DNA of 64,000 nucleotides from G965202915 sp965202915 (GCA_965202915.1 OZ241847.1:372001-436000), one strand, 5' to 3'. Shown: positions 26,702 to 34,779, numbered from the stretch's first letter. Numbers and translations are program-made. The notes: generated by a model not told the origin, from the letters alone.

Positions 26702-27001
26702 ATGCAATCCTATCAACTGAGCCCACATTATAGATGCGACACGGGTGTGGACGGAAAAGAATTTTCCGGTATAAACGACCCGGACAAGGTAGCCTCCTTT
26801 AATATTGCCAAGAGAGCCTATGAACATATACTCAATCCTCCGGCGGAAACGAAACCGGCGGCAAAGGAAAACCAGGGACACTCCAAGACTGGCAACAAAG
26901 GTAAAAATCGCTCAAAAAACAATCGTCCCCAGTCAACAAAATCATCACCGCCTCCGAAGAATCAGCCTTTCGCAGGATTAGACCGATTGCTGAAAAAATA
27001 A
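26702..27001 (+). CDS. Small basic protein with RuvC-III-like motif, possible stump of a type V effector
   Basis: This 99-residue ORF ends 12 bases before cas4. Residues about 28-42 read DPDKVASFNIAKRA, which lines up with the DxDxxAAxNIAKR RuvC-III motif at the C-terminus of TnpB and several Cas12 proteins. A single cysteine before it (HYRCDTG) could be a relic of their zinc ribbon. The remaining half is a Lys/Asn/Pro/Ser-rich tail. The ATG has no ribosome site. A GTG at 26680 with a good AAAGGAG opens an overlapping 17-residue reading frame offset by one base, as if a frameshift had occurred. It could be a broken gene, a true small protein, or chance likeness. The effector-remnant idea is inference. 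Confidence 0.4.
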   Translation: MQSYQLSPHYRCDTGVDGKEFSGINDPDKVASFNIAKRAYEHILNPPAETKPAAKENQGHSKTGNKGKNRSKNNRPQSTKSSPPPKNQPFAGLDRLLKK

Positions 27002-27013
27002 AGGATATGAAGT

Positions 27014-27577
27014 ATGGAAACCTATATCCCCATCTCTTTCCTGAATGATTTCACCTTCTGCCCCCGCTCCATCTATTTCCACCGGCTTTACGGCAACCGG
27101 GAACAATTAACCTATCAGGCAACGCCGCAAATATCAGGCAGACAGGCCCATAAAAGTATAGACGCCGGAACCTACAGCACCAGGAAAACAATCCTGCAGG
27201 GCATAGCCGTTTATTCTGAACAATATAGACTACACGGCAAAATAGATATCTTTGATGAAACCGAAGGCCTGCTGACTGAACGGAAAAAGCGCATTAACCG
27301 CGTTTACGATGGTTATATATTTCAGCTCTATGGGCAATATCATGGGCTAAGGGAAATGGGCTACAGAGTCCACAAGCTGCGCCTGTACAGCATGGATACC
27401 AACAAAAGTTATCCTGTGCCGCTGCCGCAAGACAACCAACCCATGCAAAAGGCCTTTGAAACATTAATTGCGGCAATCAACGGTTATGATTTGTGCGCCC
27501 CGTTTCAGGCCGACTCGAGAAAATGCGCTGGTTGTATCTATGCCCCCGCTTGTGATGCAAAGGCGGCGGCATGTTGA
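27014..27577 (+). CDS. cas4: CRISPR adaptation exonuclease Cas4
   Basis: Cas4 is an iron-sulfur RecB-family nuclease that trims prespacers and helps select the correct PAM. The four cluster cysteines are visible: one in DFTFCPRSIYFH near the N-terminus and three in KCAGCIYAPACD near the C-terminus. The nuclease core has LHGKIDIFDET...LTERKKR and the QxxxY-like FQLYGQYHGL. The 187-residue length fits the type V-A form. It overlaps cas1 by seven bases, giving a compact cas4-cas1-cas2 operon transcribed towards the array. Confidence 0.95.
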   Translation: METYIPISFLNDFTFCPRSIYFHRLYGNREQLTYQATPQISGRQAHKSIDAGTYSTRKTILQGIAVYSEQYRLHGKIDIFDETEGLLTERKKRINRVYDGYIFQLYGQYHGLREMGYRVHKLRLYSMDTNKSYPVPLPQDNQPMQKAFETLIAAINGYDLCAPFQADSRKCAGCIYAPACDAKAAAC

Positions 27578-28542
27578 GTCTGCCCGATTTTACGCAAAAA
27601 CAGATTGTATTTGTGTTTTCAAACAAGGGGGAAAGGCTGAGTTTCAAGAACAGCAACATTATTGTAACCAACAAGGAAGATAAAATAGTGCATCAATCCA
27701 CCTGCTACAGATTATTTGCCGTCTATATTGTGGGCAATCTAACGGTGACCTCAGGACTACTTCAGCGCGCGGAGCGATTTGGCTTTACGCTGTTATTTAT
27801 GACCCTTGGTTTTCGCGTGTATGGGATCTGGGGGTCAAAGATGGAAGGGAATTTTTTGCTTCGGCGGAAACAATACGACTATTCCTCGCTTGCCATTGCC
27901 GCACACCTGATAAGAAACAAGGTCGCCAATCAAGGCTTTTTGCTCAAAAAGATTCGCGGTAAAGATGATGAGATAAAGAAAACCATTAACAGGCTGGAAC
28001 AATTCAAACTGCAGCTCTCCGATCATCAGTTGGAGCTGCACACCATCCTTGGTTTTGAAGGGATCGCCTCAAGGGAATTTTTCAAGATCCTGTTCAGAGA
28101 TTGCGGCTGGACCGCAAGAAGGCCGAGAGTAAAACACGATACTATCAATTCACTGCAGGATACGGGCTATACTCTCCTATTTCATTTTATCGATAGCCTC
28201 TTGAATTTATACGGGTTTGACACCTACCAGGGTATTTACCACCAATGCTTTTACCAAAGAAAATCTTTGGTCTGCGATATAGTGGAACCTTTCCGACCCA
28301 TTATAGACGCGCGCATCAAGAAGGCTTTTTCGCTTGGCGCAATACACAATGATGACTTTACCGTTGTCAATAAGCAGTACCGCCTTTTGGGCAAAACAGG
28401 CCGGCCTTATATGGAATGGTTGTTAAAGGCAATACTGCACTATAAAAATCCGATATTTCTTTACGTACAGCAGTATTATCGGTGCTTTATCAGGGAAAAA
28501 ACCATAGAAGAATATCCGGTTTTTCTGTTGTCGGAGCAATGA
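27571..28542 (+). CDS. cas1: CRISPR integrase Cas1
   Basis: Cas1 is the metal-dependent integrase that inserts new spacers at the leader end of the array. The catalytic Glu lies in LGFEGIASREFFKILF, and the His and second acidic site lie in GIYHQCFYQRKSLVCDIVEPFRPIID. An N-terminal beta domain precedes the helical domain. The length is 323 residues. The start overlaps cas4 by seven bases, and cas2 begins two bases after its stop. Nothing looks broken, so spacer acquisition may be functional. Confidence 0.96.
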   Translation: MLSLPDFTQKQIVFVFSNKGERLSFKNSNIIVTNKEDKIVHQSTCYRLFAVYIVGNLTVTSGLLQRAERFGFTLLFMTLGFRVYGIWGSKMEGNFLLRRKQYDYSSLAIAAHLIRNKVANQGFLLKKIRGKDDEIKKTINRLEQFKLQLSDHQLELHTILGFEGIASREFFKILFRDCGWTARRPRVKHDTINSLQDTGYTLLFHFIDSLLNLYGFDTYQGIYHQCFYQRKSLVCDIVEPFRPIIDARIKKAFSLGAIHNDDFTVVNKQYRLLGKTGRPYMEWLLKAILHYKNPIFLYVQQYYRCFIREKTIEEYPVFLLSEQ

Positions 28543-28543
28543 C

Positions 28544-28819
28544 GTGCTGATAGTGTCTTATGATATAAGCGACAACAAACTCAGAGGCAGGCTTGCCGGA
28601 TTTCTGAGCAAATTTGGCTATCGTCTTCAGTACTCGGTTTTTCAGATTCGAAACAGCGACAGAGTTCTGAATAATATTATTACCGAGATAGAGGGAAATT
28701 TTGCCCGATATTTTACTCAAACCGACAGTGTCATTATTTTCATTCTTAGCAAGACCTGCAAAGAAATAAAATTTGGCTATGCAAAAAATGATGACGAAGA
28801 GTTGATTTTTGTCGATTAA
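28544..28819 (+). CDS. cas2: CRISPR adaptation protein Cas2
   Basis: Cas2 is the structural dimer at the centre of the Cas1-Cas2 integrase. The ferredoxin-like fold begins MLIVSYDISDNKLRGRLAGFLSKFGYR and continues LQYSVFQIRNSDRVLNNII. The conserved Asp is in SYDISD. Its 91 residues are typical. GTG is the start, two bases after cas1. The leader and array begin right after it on the same strand. Confidence 0.95.
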   Translation: MLIVSYDISDNKLRGRLAGFLSKFGYRLQYSVFQIRNSDRVLNNIITEIEGNFARYFTQTDSVIIFILSKTCKEIKFGYAKNDDEELIFVD

Positions 28820-28983
28820 GATTTTATTCTTAGGACTTAATATGAGTTCTTTAACAATTTGCAAACCTTGGTCTTAATATAGTCATGCAGCCTTATTTTG
28901 GCTATACTCAGATATGGATTAGTCATTTTAGGGCCTTTTCTGTGCGAAAAAACCATATTTACGGCCATTTTTTTAGCTTATCT
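28820..28983 (+). promoter_or_regulatory. CRISPR leader
   Basis: An AT-rich stretch of 164 bases between cas2 and the first repeat. The repeat orientation puts the crRNA handle before each spacer on the plus strand, and the degenerate repeat at the far end marks the trailer. This region is therefore the leader, holding the array promoter and the Cas1-Cas2 integration site. A TATACT hexamer at 28903-28908 could be a -10 element, but no good partner -35 was found. Confidence 0.8.
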
Positions 28984-29588
28984 GGCTAAGATGGCCTTTT
29001 AATTTCTACTCTTGTAGATTATTGTCCCGCAAGGTGGATCAGTAAGGCTAAGATGGCCTTTTAATTTCTACTCTTGTAGATGATAAGCTATCACGAATTT
29101 TCCCATCAAAGGCTAAGATGGCCTTTTAATTTCTACTCTTGTAGATGGAATCGTTTCCGGAATCATCCCCAGGGCTAAGATGGCCTTTTAATTTCTACTC
29201 TTGTAGATAGAATATCCCATACCTAACCATACCCCAGGCTAAGATGGCCTTTTAATTTCTACTCTTGTAGATCTCTTATGTCAACATCGTCAATCGCGCC
29301 GGCTAAGATGGCCTTTTAATTTCTACTCTTGTAGATTAAATATGCTCCTAAATTTCTTTATTTGGCTAAGATGGCCTTTTAATTTCTACTCTTGTAGATA
29401 CGATTAGTGTTCCATTCGCCAATTTGAGGCTAAGATGGCCTTTTAATTTCTACTCTTGTAGATTTCCCGTTCCCGATCGATGCGATCGAGGCTAAGATGG
29501 CCTTTTAATTTCTACTCTTGTAGATCGGCATCGGGGTTGACTCAGATCAAGAGGCTAAGATGGCCTTTTAATTTCTACTTTTGTAGAG
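28984..29588 (+). CRISPR. Type V-A CRISPR array, 10 repeats and 9 spacers
   Basis: The repeat is 36 bases, starts GGCTAAGATGGCC and ends with the Cas12a crRNA handle AATTTCTACTCTTGTAGAT (hairpin TCTAC/GTAGA). Repeats start at 28984, 29046, 29111, 29173, 29237, 29301, 29364, 29428, 29490 and 29553. The first nine are identical. The last differs at two positions (ACTTTTG for ACTCTTG, and a final G for T), as expected of the trailer end. Spacers are 26, 29, 26, 28, 28, 27, 28, 26 and 27 bases. All look unique, and I saw no match to the rest of the window by eye. Transcription should run left to right, with Cas12a cutting 5' of each handle. Confidence 0.98.
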
Positions 29589-29616
29589 GGCGGGTTGGAA
29601 AACCCGCCCTCCTTTG
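29586..29616 (+). terminator. Hairpin directly abutting the last CRISPR repeat
   Basis: An 11-bp perfect stem (GAGGGCGGGTT/AACCCGCCCTC, loop GGAA) spans 29586-29611, followed by a weak T tract (CTTTG). Its first three bases are the last three of the degenerate terminal repeat. It probably terminates the pre-crRNA. The inner 16 bases are the reverse complement of the hairpin at 26519-26534. Confidence 0.75.
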
Positions 29617-29641
29617 TAGTTCTTAAAAAAGGAACAACACC

Positions 29642-30343
29642 ATGAAAATTATTAGTTTTAAAATATGTCCCTTTGTCCAGCGGGTCACGGCCCTGCTTGA
29701 GGCAAAGAGCCTTGATTACCGTGTCAAATTTATAAGCCTGAGCGATAAACCGCAATGGTTTCTGGATATTTCACCCAACGGCCAAGTCCCTGTCCTGGTT
29801 ACCGATGGTGGCGCGGTGTTGTTTGAATCAGAGGCCATTGTTGAGTATTTGGAAGAGGCTTATCCCGCACTCCAGCCCGGGGTCTCGCTTGAACAAAAGG
29901 CACAGTATCGTGCCTGGAGTTATCTGGCGTCAAAAAACTATCTGGTCCAATGCAGTGCTCAGCGCAGTGCCGACGCGGAAACGCTAAAAAAGCGCAGCAC
30001 TAGGCTTGCAAAGGCCTTTGATACGATTGAACAACAGCTCGATAACAAGTGTTTCTTTGGTGGTGACACAATCGGCGGGGTTGATATCGCCTGGTTGCCA
30101 CTCTTGCATCGTGCCGATATCATTCACCGTGGGTCATGTTATGATTTTATCGGAGACCGCCCTAAGCTAAAGGCATGGCAAAAACAACTGATGGCAACCG
30201 GACTCGCTGAGAAATCGGTCGCATCGGATTTTGAAGCGGCGTTTTCAGAATTTTATTTGTCCGACCAAACCTATCTCGGACAAGGCCGTGGCGTGGCAAG
30301 TCGTACCTTCAATCAAGAGTGCGTTCTTGATAACTGCTGTTAG
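29642..30343 (+). CDS. Glutathione S-transferase family protein
   Basis: The 233-residue protein has an N-terminal thioredoxin-like domain with KICPFVQRVTALLEAK (a Cys-Pro-Phe active-site motif as in omega-like or CLIC-like GSTs), then SPNGQVPVLV (cis-proline loop) and LFESEAIVEYLEEAYP (glutathione binding). An all-helical C-terminal domain follows. The substrate is unknown. The C-terminal tail beyond about residue 205 contains paired cysteines (CVLDNCC) and is unusual. GGAACAACACC lies before the ATG. The gene directly follows the array terminator. Confidence 0.85.
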   Translation: MKIISFKICPFVQRVTALLEAKSLDYRVKFISLSDKPQWFLDISPNGQVPVLVTDGGAVLFESEAIVEYLEEAYPALQPGVSLEQKAQYRAWSYLASKNYLVQCSAQRSADAETLKKRSTRLAKAFDTIEQQLDNKCFFGGDTIGGVDIAWLPLLHRADIIHRGSCYDFIGDRPKLKAWQKQLMATGLAEKSVASDFEAAFSEFYLSDQTYLGQGRGVASRTFNQECVLDNCC

Positions 30344-30479
30344 GCTTGGGTTATCCATCGGCGCCGACCGGACGTTTGGAAAATAAGCGTTGGTGGCATA
30401 TTATTGCCTGGTGATGCGCTTACTCGCTTCGATCATGGTCGGCCTCGGCATATTAAGTATTTCTATCCCACCACATTGC

Positions 30480-30785
30480 CTATTCATTGCCGTTCGGATC
30501 GCCAAAATGCAACCGGCGCCCGCCGGGGAATGACAATGCCGGGTGGTCGTCGAGCCACCGTCCTACTCTACACGGGTGTGTTCCAGGTACTTGCGGTGGA
30601 ACACAATCAGTACGCTGCCGTTGCTTGTGGCGCCGTTCAGATCGGACTTGAAGACCCCGCTGTCAATGTCTTCGCTCTGGAAGGCCTCTATTCAGGCCGG
30701 TAATCCACAAAAGTCCAACCAAAGACTCTGGTAAAAAACGTCCTGGCAGTCTCCGGATTCTTGGCCGGAAATTCAATATAGTTAT
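30480..30785 (-). pseudogene. Decayed VOC (glyoxalase/bleomycin resistance fold) gene
   Basis: Three reading frames on the minus strand together spell a VOC-family protein. The first is NYIEFPAKNPETARTFF followed by FGWTFVDYRPE and a stop. The second is GVFKSDLNGATSNGS then VLIVFHRKYLEHT and a stop. The third is LSFPGGRRLHFGDPNGNE and a stop. At least two frameshifts and two internal stops separate them. The start also seems lost: ATAACTATATT stands where ATGAACTATATT is expected, and that same one-base loss would create the TAA that now ends the upstream DUF1820 gene. The gene was probably once translationally coupled to it. Confidence 0.8.
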
Positions 30786-31171
30786 GTTTTCTTGCTATCG
30801 CCGGGCGGGGTATATACCGGGAAGGGCATGATATTGCCGTCTTCTTTGGATACATTGGTGATCTTGGCGCTGCCTTTTTTATTGACCTTGTCGATTCGGA
30901 TGATGGTGTGCATCGGGATGTAGGTGCATGATACCTCGTCAAATTCGGCTTTAAGGGTTTCCTCGGATGGGTCGACCACCAATGCGGCTTTGTCGCCAAA
31001 GATTAAATTTTCGACCTCGATAAATCCAAATAACGCCCCTTGATGGATGCTATGGGCATAGAGCTCACAGATCTTGTTTTGGGTGCAAAAGATAATTTTA
31101 TATATGGGTTTGTTATCCACGTTGAAGGTCAATTTTTCTGATAAGGTTTTTTTGGTAATTCTTTTTTGCAA
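30782..31171 (-). CDS. DUF1820 family protein
   Basis: The core from YKIIFCTQNKICELYAHSI to GALFGFIEVENLIFGDKAALVVDPSEETLKAEFDEV and YIPMHTIIRIDKVNKKGSAKI is characteristic of this uncharacterised, mainly gammaproteobacterial family. The 129-residue frame includes about 20 extra N-terminal residues compared with the usual length, so the true start may be internal. No function is known. Its 3' end adjoins a decayed VOC gene. Confidence 0.8.
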   Translation of the reverse strand: MQKRITKKTLSEKLTFNVDNKPIYKIIFCTQNKICELYAHSIHQGALFGFIEVENLIFGDKAALVVDPSEETLKAEFDEVSCTYIPMHTIIRIDKVNKKGSAKITNVSKEDGNIMPFPVYTPPGDSKKT

Positions 31172-31204
31172 GATCGCAATATTAGCATATTTTGTGCCGC
31201 TTCC

Positions 31205-32698
31205 CTATGGGGTGTAATCCAGCACCCCACCGGGGCCCAGGGGGATGCCGGTCATCATCCATATTAATAATAGACCGATCCAGACGATAAAAAATCCGAT
31301 GGCGTAAGGTAGCATAACCGCAATCAATGTGCCAAACCCGGAACCGGCCAAATGACGCTGAAATTGGGCCAGGATGATGATCATATAGGGATTTAACGGG
31401 GTGACAACGTTGCTGACCGAATCTCCGACCCGGTAAGCCGCCTGGGTCAATTCCGGACTGATCCCGGTTTGCATCAGCATCGGTACGAATACCGGCGCGA
31501 TAAAGGCATATTTTGCCGATGCGGAACCGATCAGCAGATTGGCCAATACCGCCATCAATACGAAACAGCCGATCAGGAAGGCGTTATTGATTTGCAGGTC
31601 CACTAACAACTGTCCGCCGGTTACCGCCAATAGGCCGCCCAATCCGGAATATTTGAATGCTTCAATAAATTGCGCGGCAAAGAAGGCCAGCACGATGTAT
31701 GAACCCAGGCGGGCAATGGTATTGCCCATCATTTTTGCCGCGTCTTTGTCCGATTTTATTGCACCGGTGACCACGCCGAAAACAATGCCGGGTATCGCAA
31801 AATAGAAAAATAATAACGGTACGATGACTTCAATCCAGCGGTCGAATTTTTTGCCGCTGCCAAATAAAGGCCAATCGGGAATCATAATGGCCGCGACAGT
31901 AATGATGATCAGGACGCTCAGGGCCAGCCCGGCGTAGCGCATGCCGCTTAATTCCCAGTCGCTGATGGTGAGCACCGCCGCTTGTTCCGCAAGATTCTTC
32001 CCCGCGACGGTATTTCGCAGACGCGGTTCGACAATCTTATCGCTGATCCACCAGCCCGCCAGGGTGAGGGTAATGGTGGAGGCGATCATGAACCACCAAT
32101 TCGCGGTGTCGGCAACGGCATAATCCTTATCCAGAAATTGCGCCGCCGATTCGGTAAATCCGGCCAGCAGCGGGTCCAGAGGCGTGATCGATAAATTGGC
32201 GCTGAAACCGGCGGAGATGCCGGCAAATGCCGCGGCAATGCCGGCCAGCGGTGAACGGCCGGCGGCGATGTACAAGGCCGCCGCAACCGGCGGCAAGACG
32301 ACGTAACCGGCATCCAACGCAATCGAGGACAATATCCCCGCAAGCAGGGTCGCCGGGGTTAACAGACGGTCGGCAACGTGAGTGATAAAAAAGCGCAGCA
32401 CGGTCGGGAGCAAACCGGTTTGTTCGGCCAGGCCTATGCCCAGCATGCCGACCAGCACTATCGCCAACGGTGGGAATTTGATGAAGTTTTGCACCATATT
32501 GGACAGTAACCACCAAAGTCCTTCCGCCGATAATAAATTGACCGCCCGGATTTCGCCGGCGGACGCGGTGGTGACCGACCAATTCATGCTCGAGGCCAGC
32601 GCCGAAATCAGCATGACCGCGACCAGGCCGATGATGAACAGGCTGGCGGGATCGGGCAATTTGTTGCCGGCGCGCTCTATCGCGCTAAGCAGTTTCAT
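31205..32698 (-). CDS. AbgT family transporter
   Basis: This 497-residue polytopic inner-membrane protein matches the AbgT family (p-aminobenzoyl-glutamate uptake, and sulfonamide or PABA export in some members). Recognisable blocks are IERAGNKLPDPASLFIIGLVAVML at the N-terminus, QNFIKFPPLAIVLVGMLGIGLAE, the re-entrant-like AGYVVLPPVAAALY, GFSANLSITPLDPLLAGFTE and RVGDSVSNVVTPLNPYMIIIL. About 10-12 hydrophobic segments are visible. It overlaps the upstream hydrolase gene by four bases, suggesting one transcript. The actual substrate is not known. Confidence 0.9.
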   Translation of the reverse strand: MKLLSAIERAGNKLPDPASLFIIGLVAVMLISALASSMNWSVTTASAGEIRAVNLLSAEGLWWLLSNMVQNFIKFPPLAIVLVGMLGIGLAEQTGLLPTVLRFFITHVADRLLTPATLLAGILSSIALDAGYVVLPPVAAALYIAAGRSPLAGIAAAFAGISAGFSANLSITPLDPLLAGFTESAAQFLDKDYAVADTANWWFMIASTITLTLAGWWISDKIVEPRLRNTVAGKNLAEQAAVLTISDWELSGMRYAGLALSVLIIITVAAIMIPDWPLFGSGKKFDRWIEVIVPLLFFYFAIPGIVFGVVTGAIKSDKDAAKMMGNTIARLGSYIVLAFFAAQFIEAFKYSGLGGLLAVTGGQLLVDLQINNAFLIGCFVLMAVLANLLIGSASAKYAFIAPVFVPMLMQTGISPELTQAAYRVGDSVSNVVTPLNPYMIIILAQFQRHLAGSGFGTLIAVMLPYAIGFFIVWIGLLLIWMMTGIPLGPGGVLDYTP

Positions 32699-33516
32699 CG
32701 CTCAATGATCCCTTGAATGAACGCATCCAGCGCGTCGGTGTAAGATTTGCCGCTGACTATGAAGCCGGAGTTATGGTCGCCGGTAATATCGACAAAGATT
32801 TTTTCCGCGGTCGCCTTGGCGAACAGTGCCCGGCCAAATTTATACGGCACTATTTGATCATTTTGACTGTGTATAAATAAGATCGGGCTGGTTATTGCCG
32901 TAATATTTGCCAGCGAGTCATACCTGATCCGGGTGATCAGTGGAATCGGGAGGTAGGGGTAGTAATGCTTGCCCATATCCATAATCGAGGTAAAAGTGGA
33001 TTCCAGAATCAGCCCATCTGTGTTGACCTGTGTTGCCAGCCAGCTTGCCACGCCCCCGCCGAGGGAACGTCCAAAGACAATAATGGCTTGATCGTCCTTG
33101 TTTAATTGCTCATTTAAGTAATGCCATGCGGCTTTTGCATCTTTATAGGTGCCTTGCTCCGAGGGTCGACCGTCACTTTGCCCGTAACCGCGGTAATCGA
33201 TGATGAATACCGATAGGCCCAGGTCATTAAATATCTTTAAGCTGTCGAGACGATGTGAAACATTGCCGGCATTGCCATGCAGGAACAGCAGTTTTGCCCT
33301 CGCCTCAGGATGGGGGATGTACCAGCCGTGGATGCTTAGGCCGTCATCGGTCTGTAATGCAACGTCGCGGTATGCAAGATCGATATCCTCAGGCGTGCCA
33401 AGCAGTTGTTTATGCGGGTAATAAATAAAATGGGGTTGGAATAGGTATAGAAGGGCGGTGAGCAATAACCAGACCAGGCCGGTGATCAATAAAATCGATT
33501 GCAGCATTCTTTTCAA
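32695..33516 (-). CDS. Membrane-anchored alpha/beta hydrolase
   Basis: An N-terminal hydrophobic anchor (about residues 8-27) precedes an alpha/beta hydrolase domain of the BEM46/YfhR type. The oxyanion segment is LLFLHGNAGNVSHRL, followed by DYRGYGQSDGRPSEQG. The nucleophile elbow is VFGRSLGGGVA (Ser). The later FIHSQNDQIVPY carries the acid and DHNSGF the histidine, so the triad is complete at 273 residues. Substrate unknown. It is co-directional with and overlaps the AbgT-type transporter gene. Confidence 0.88.
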   Translation of the reverse strand: MKRMLQSILLITGLVWLLLTALLYLFQPHFIYYPHKQLLGTPEDIDLAYRDVALQTDDGLSIHGWYIPHPEARAKLLFLHGNAGNVSHRLDSLKIFNDLGLSVFIIDYRGYGQSDGRPSEQGTYKDAKAAWHYLNEQLNKDDQAIIVFGRSLGGGVASWLATQVNTDGLILESTFTSIMDMGKHYYPYLPIPLITRIRYDSLANITAITSPILFIHSQNDQIVPYKFGRALFAKATAEKIFVDITGDHNSGFIVSGKSYTDALDAFIQGIIER

Positions 33517-33727
33517 GGATGGTGTCCCCGGGGCATGATAGCTTTTCTGGCCGGTGAATTTAAGCGATGGAGAGAACGATTTTGTCGCCGTTGATCGCTT
33601 ATGCCCTTAGCCCCCTGGCGCTGATCGCGGTGCCCGTGGTTTGGCCGGTTGTGGAAACAGGGATCGCCTGCCGCCTGCAAGTGCGCCGGGCCCGGTCATT
33701 GCCGGCATTATGGCGGCGTTCATGAAT

Positions 33728-34687
33728 CTATTGTCCTCGTTCCGGTTTGCTTAAATAAGCCTCCGCGTCCAGTGCCGCCATGCAGCCGCTGCCGGCGGAG
33801 GTGATGGCCTGCCGATACACCGGATCGGCCACGTCGCCGGCGGCAAATACCCCCGGAATGCTGGTCGCGGTCGCCTGTCCCCTGCTGCCGCTGTTGACTA
33901 TGATATAGCCGTGATCCATGGCCAGCTGATCGGCAAAGATCCGGGTATTGGGTTCATGGCCTATCGCAATAAACACGCCCTTTAATTCAATGTCTTTGGT
34001 ATGGGCGGAAGCAACGTCTTTTATGCGTATGCCGGTTACCCCACCGTCGTCACCCAGTACCTCATTGAGCACATGATTCCATTCGATGGTCACGTTGTGG
34101 TGTTTTTGTTTTTCCAGCAGGCGCTGGGCCAGTATTTTTTCCGCGCGAAATTGATCGCGCCGGTGCACTACAGTAACCTGCCGGGCGATATTGGCCAGGT
34201 ATAAGGCTTCTTCCACCGCGGTATTGCCGCCTCCAATCACCGCCACGTCTTCACCGCGGTAGAAAAACCCGTCGCAGGTGGCACAGGCGGAAACCCCCTT
34301 GCCCAGGAAGGCCTGTTCCGAGTCCAGTCCCAGATATTTTGCCGAGGCCCCGGTGGCAATGATCAGCGCATCACAGGTATAGTTGGCCTGATCGCCGATT
34401 AACTTAAACGGCGGGTGCAATTCGGCGGTGTGAATATGATCGACGATGACCCTGGTATTAAACCGCTCCACGTGCTCTAACATGCGCTGCATCAGATCCG
34501 GGCCCTGCAAACCCTGGGCGTCACCCGGCCAATTTTCCACGTCCGTGGTGGTGGTGAGTTGGCCGCCCTGTTCGAGCCCGGTGATCAACACCGGAGACAG
34601 GTTGGCGCGTGCGGCATACAATGCGGCACTGTATCCGGCCGGGCCTGAGCCCAGCACCAACAAGCGACAATGTGTTGATTCAACCAT
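33728..34687 (-). CDS. trxB: Thioredoxin-disulfide reductase TrxB
   Basis: This FAD/NADPH enzyme reduces thioredoxin in the cytoplasm. It shows the FAD-binding GSGPAGYSAALYAARA, the redox motif CATCDG, the NADPH-binding GGGNTAVEEALYL and the C-terminal GVFAAGDVADP. The ATG at 34687 is chosen because CAGGAG lies in front of it and it gives the usual short N-terminus (MVESTHCRLLVLGSGPAG); an upstream in-frame start would add 12 residues. The protein is 319 residues. It diverges from ftsK, an arrangement close to that in other gammaproteobacteria (trxB next to ftsK-lolA). Confidence 0.95.
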   Translation of the reverse strand: MVESTHCRLLVLGSGPAGYSAALYAARANLSPVLITGLEQGGQLTTTTDVENWPGDAQGLQGPDLMQRMLEHVERFNTRVIVDHIHTAELHPPFKLIGDQANYTCDALIIATGASAKYLGLDSEQAFLGKGVSACATCDGFFYRGEDVAVIGGGNTAVEEALYLANIARQVTVVHRRDQFRAEKILAQRLLEKQKHHNVTIEWNHVLNEVLGDDGGVTGIRIKDVASAHTKDIELKGVFIAIGHEPNTRIFADQLAMDHGYIIVNSGSRGQATATSIPGVFAAGDVADPVYRQAITSAGSGCMAALDAEAYLSKPERGQ

Positions 34688-34779
34688 AAAAATACTCCTG
34701 ATTACGAGAATGACCGGTGCCACGACACGCCGCCATGGTACGTTAAAGCGTCCGCGCCGACAAAATAATTTAAACCGAC

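Noticed and set aside
28925..28975. Degenerate extra CRISPR repeats in the leader (GGCCTTTTCTGTG and GGCCATTTTTTT)
   Set aside because: Only 8-9 bases match the 36-base repeat and the handle is absent, so this is likely chance in AT-rich DNA.
33567..33725. 52-residue hydrophobic ORF between the hydrolase and trxB
   Set aside because: No ribosome site and no recognisable family. It could be a relic of a membrane protein, but this cannot be supported.
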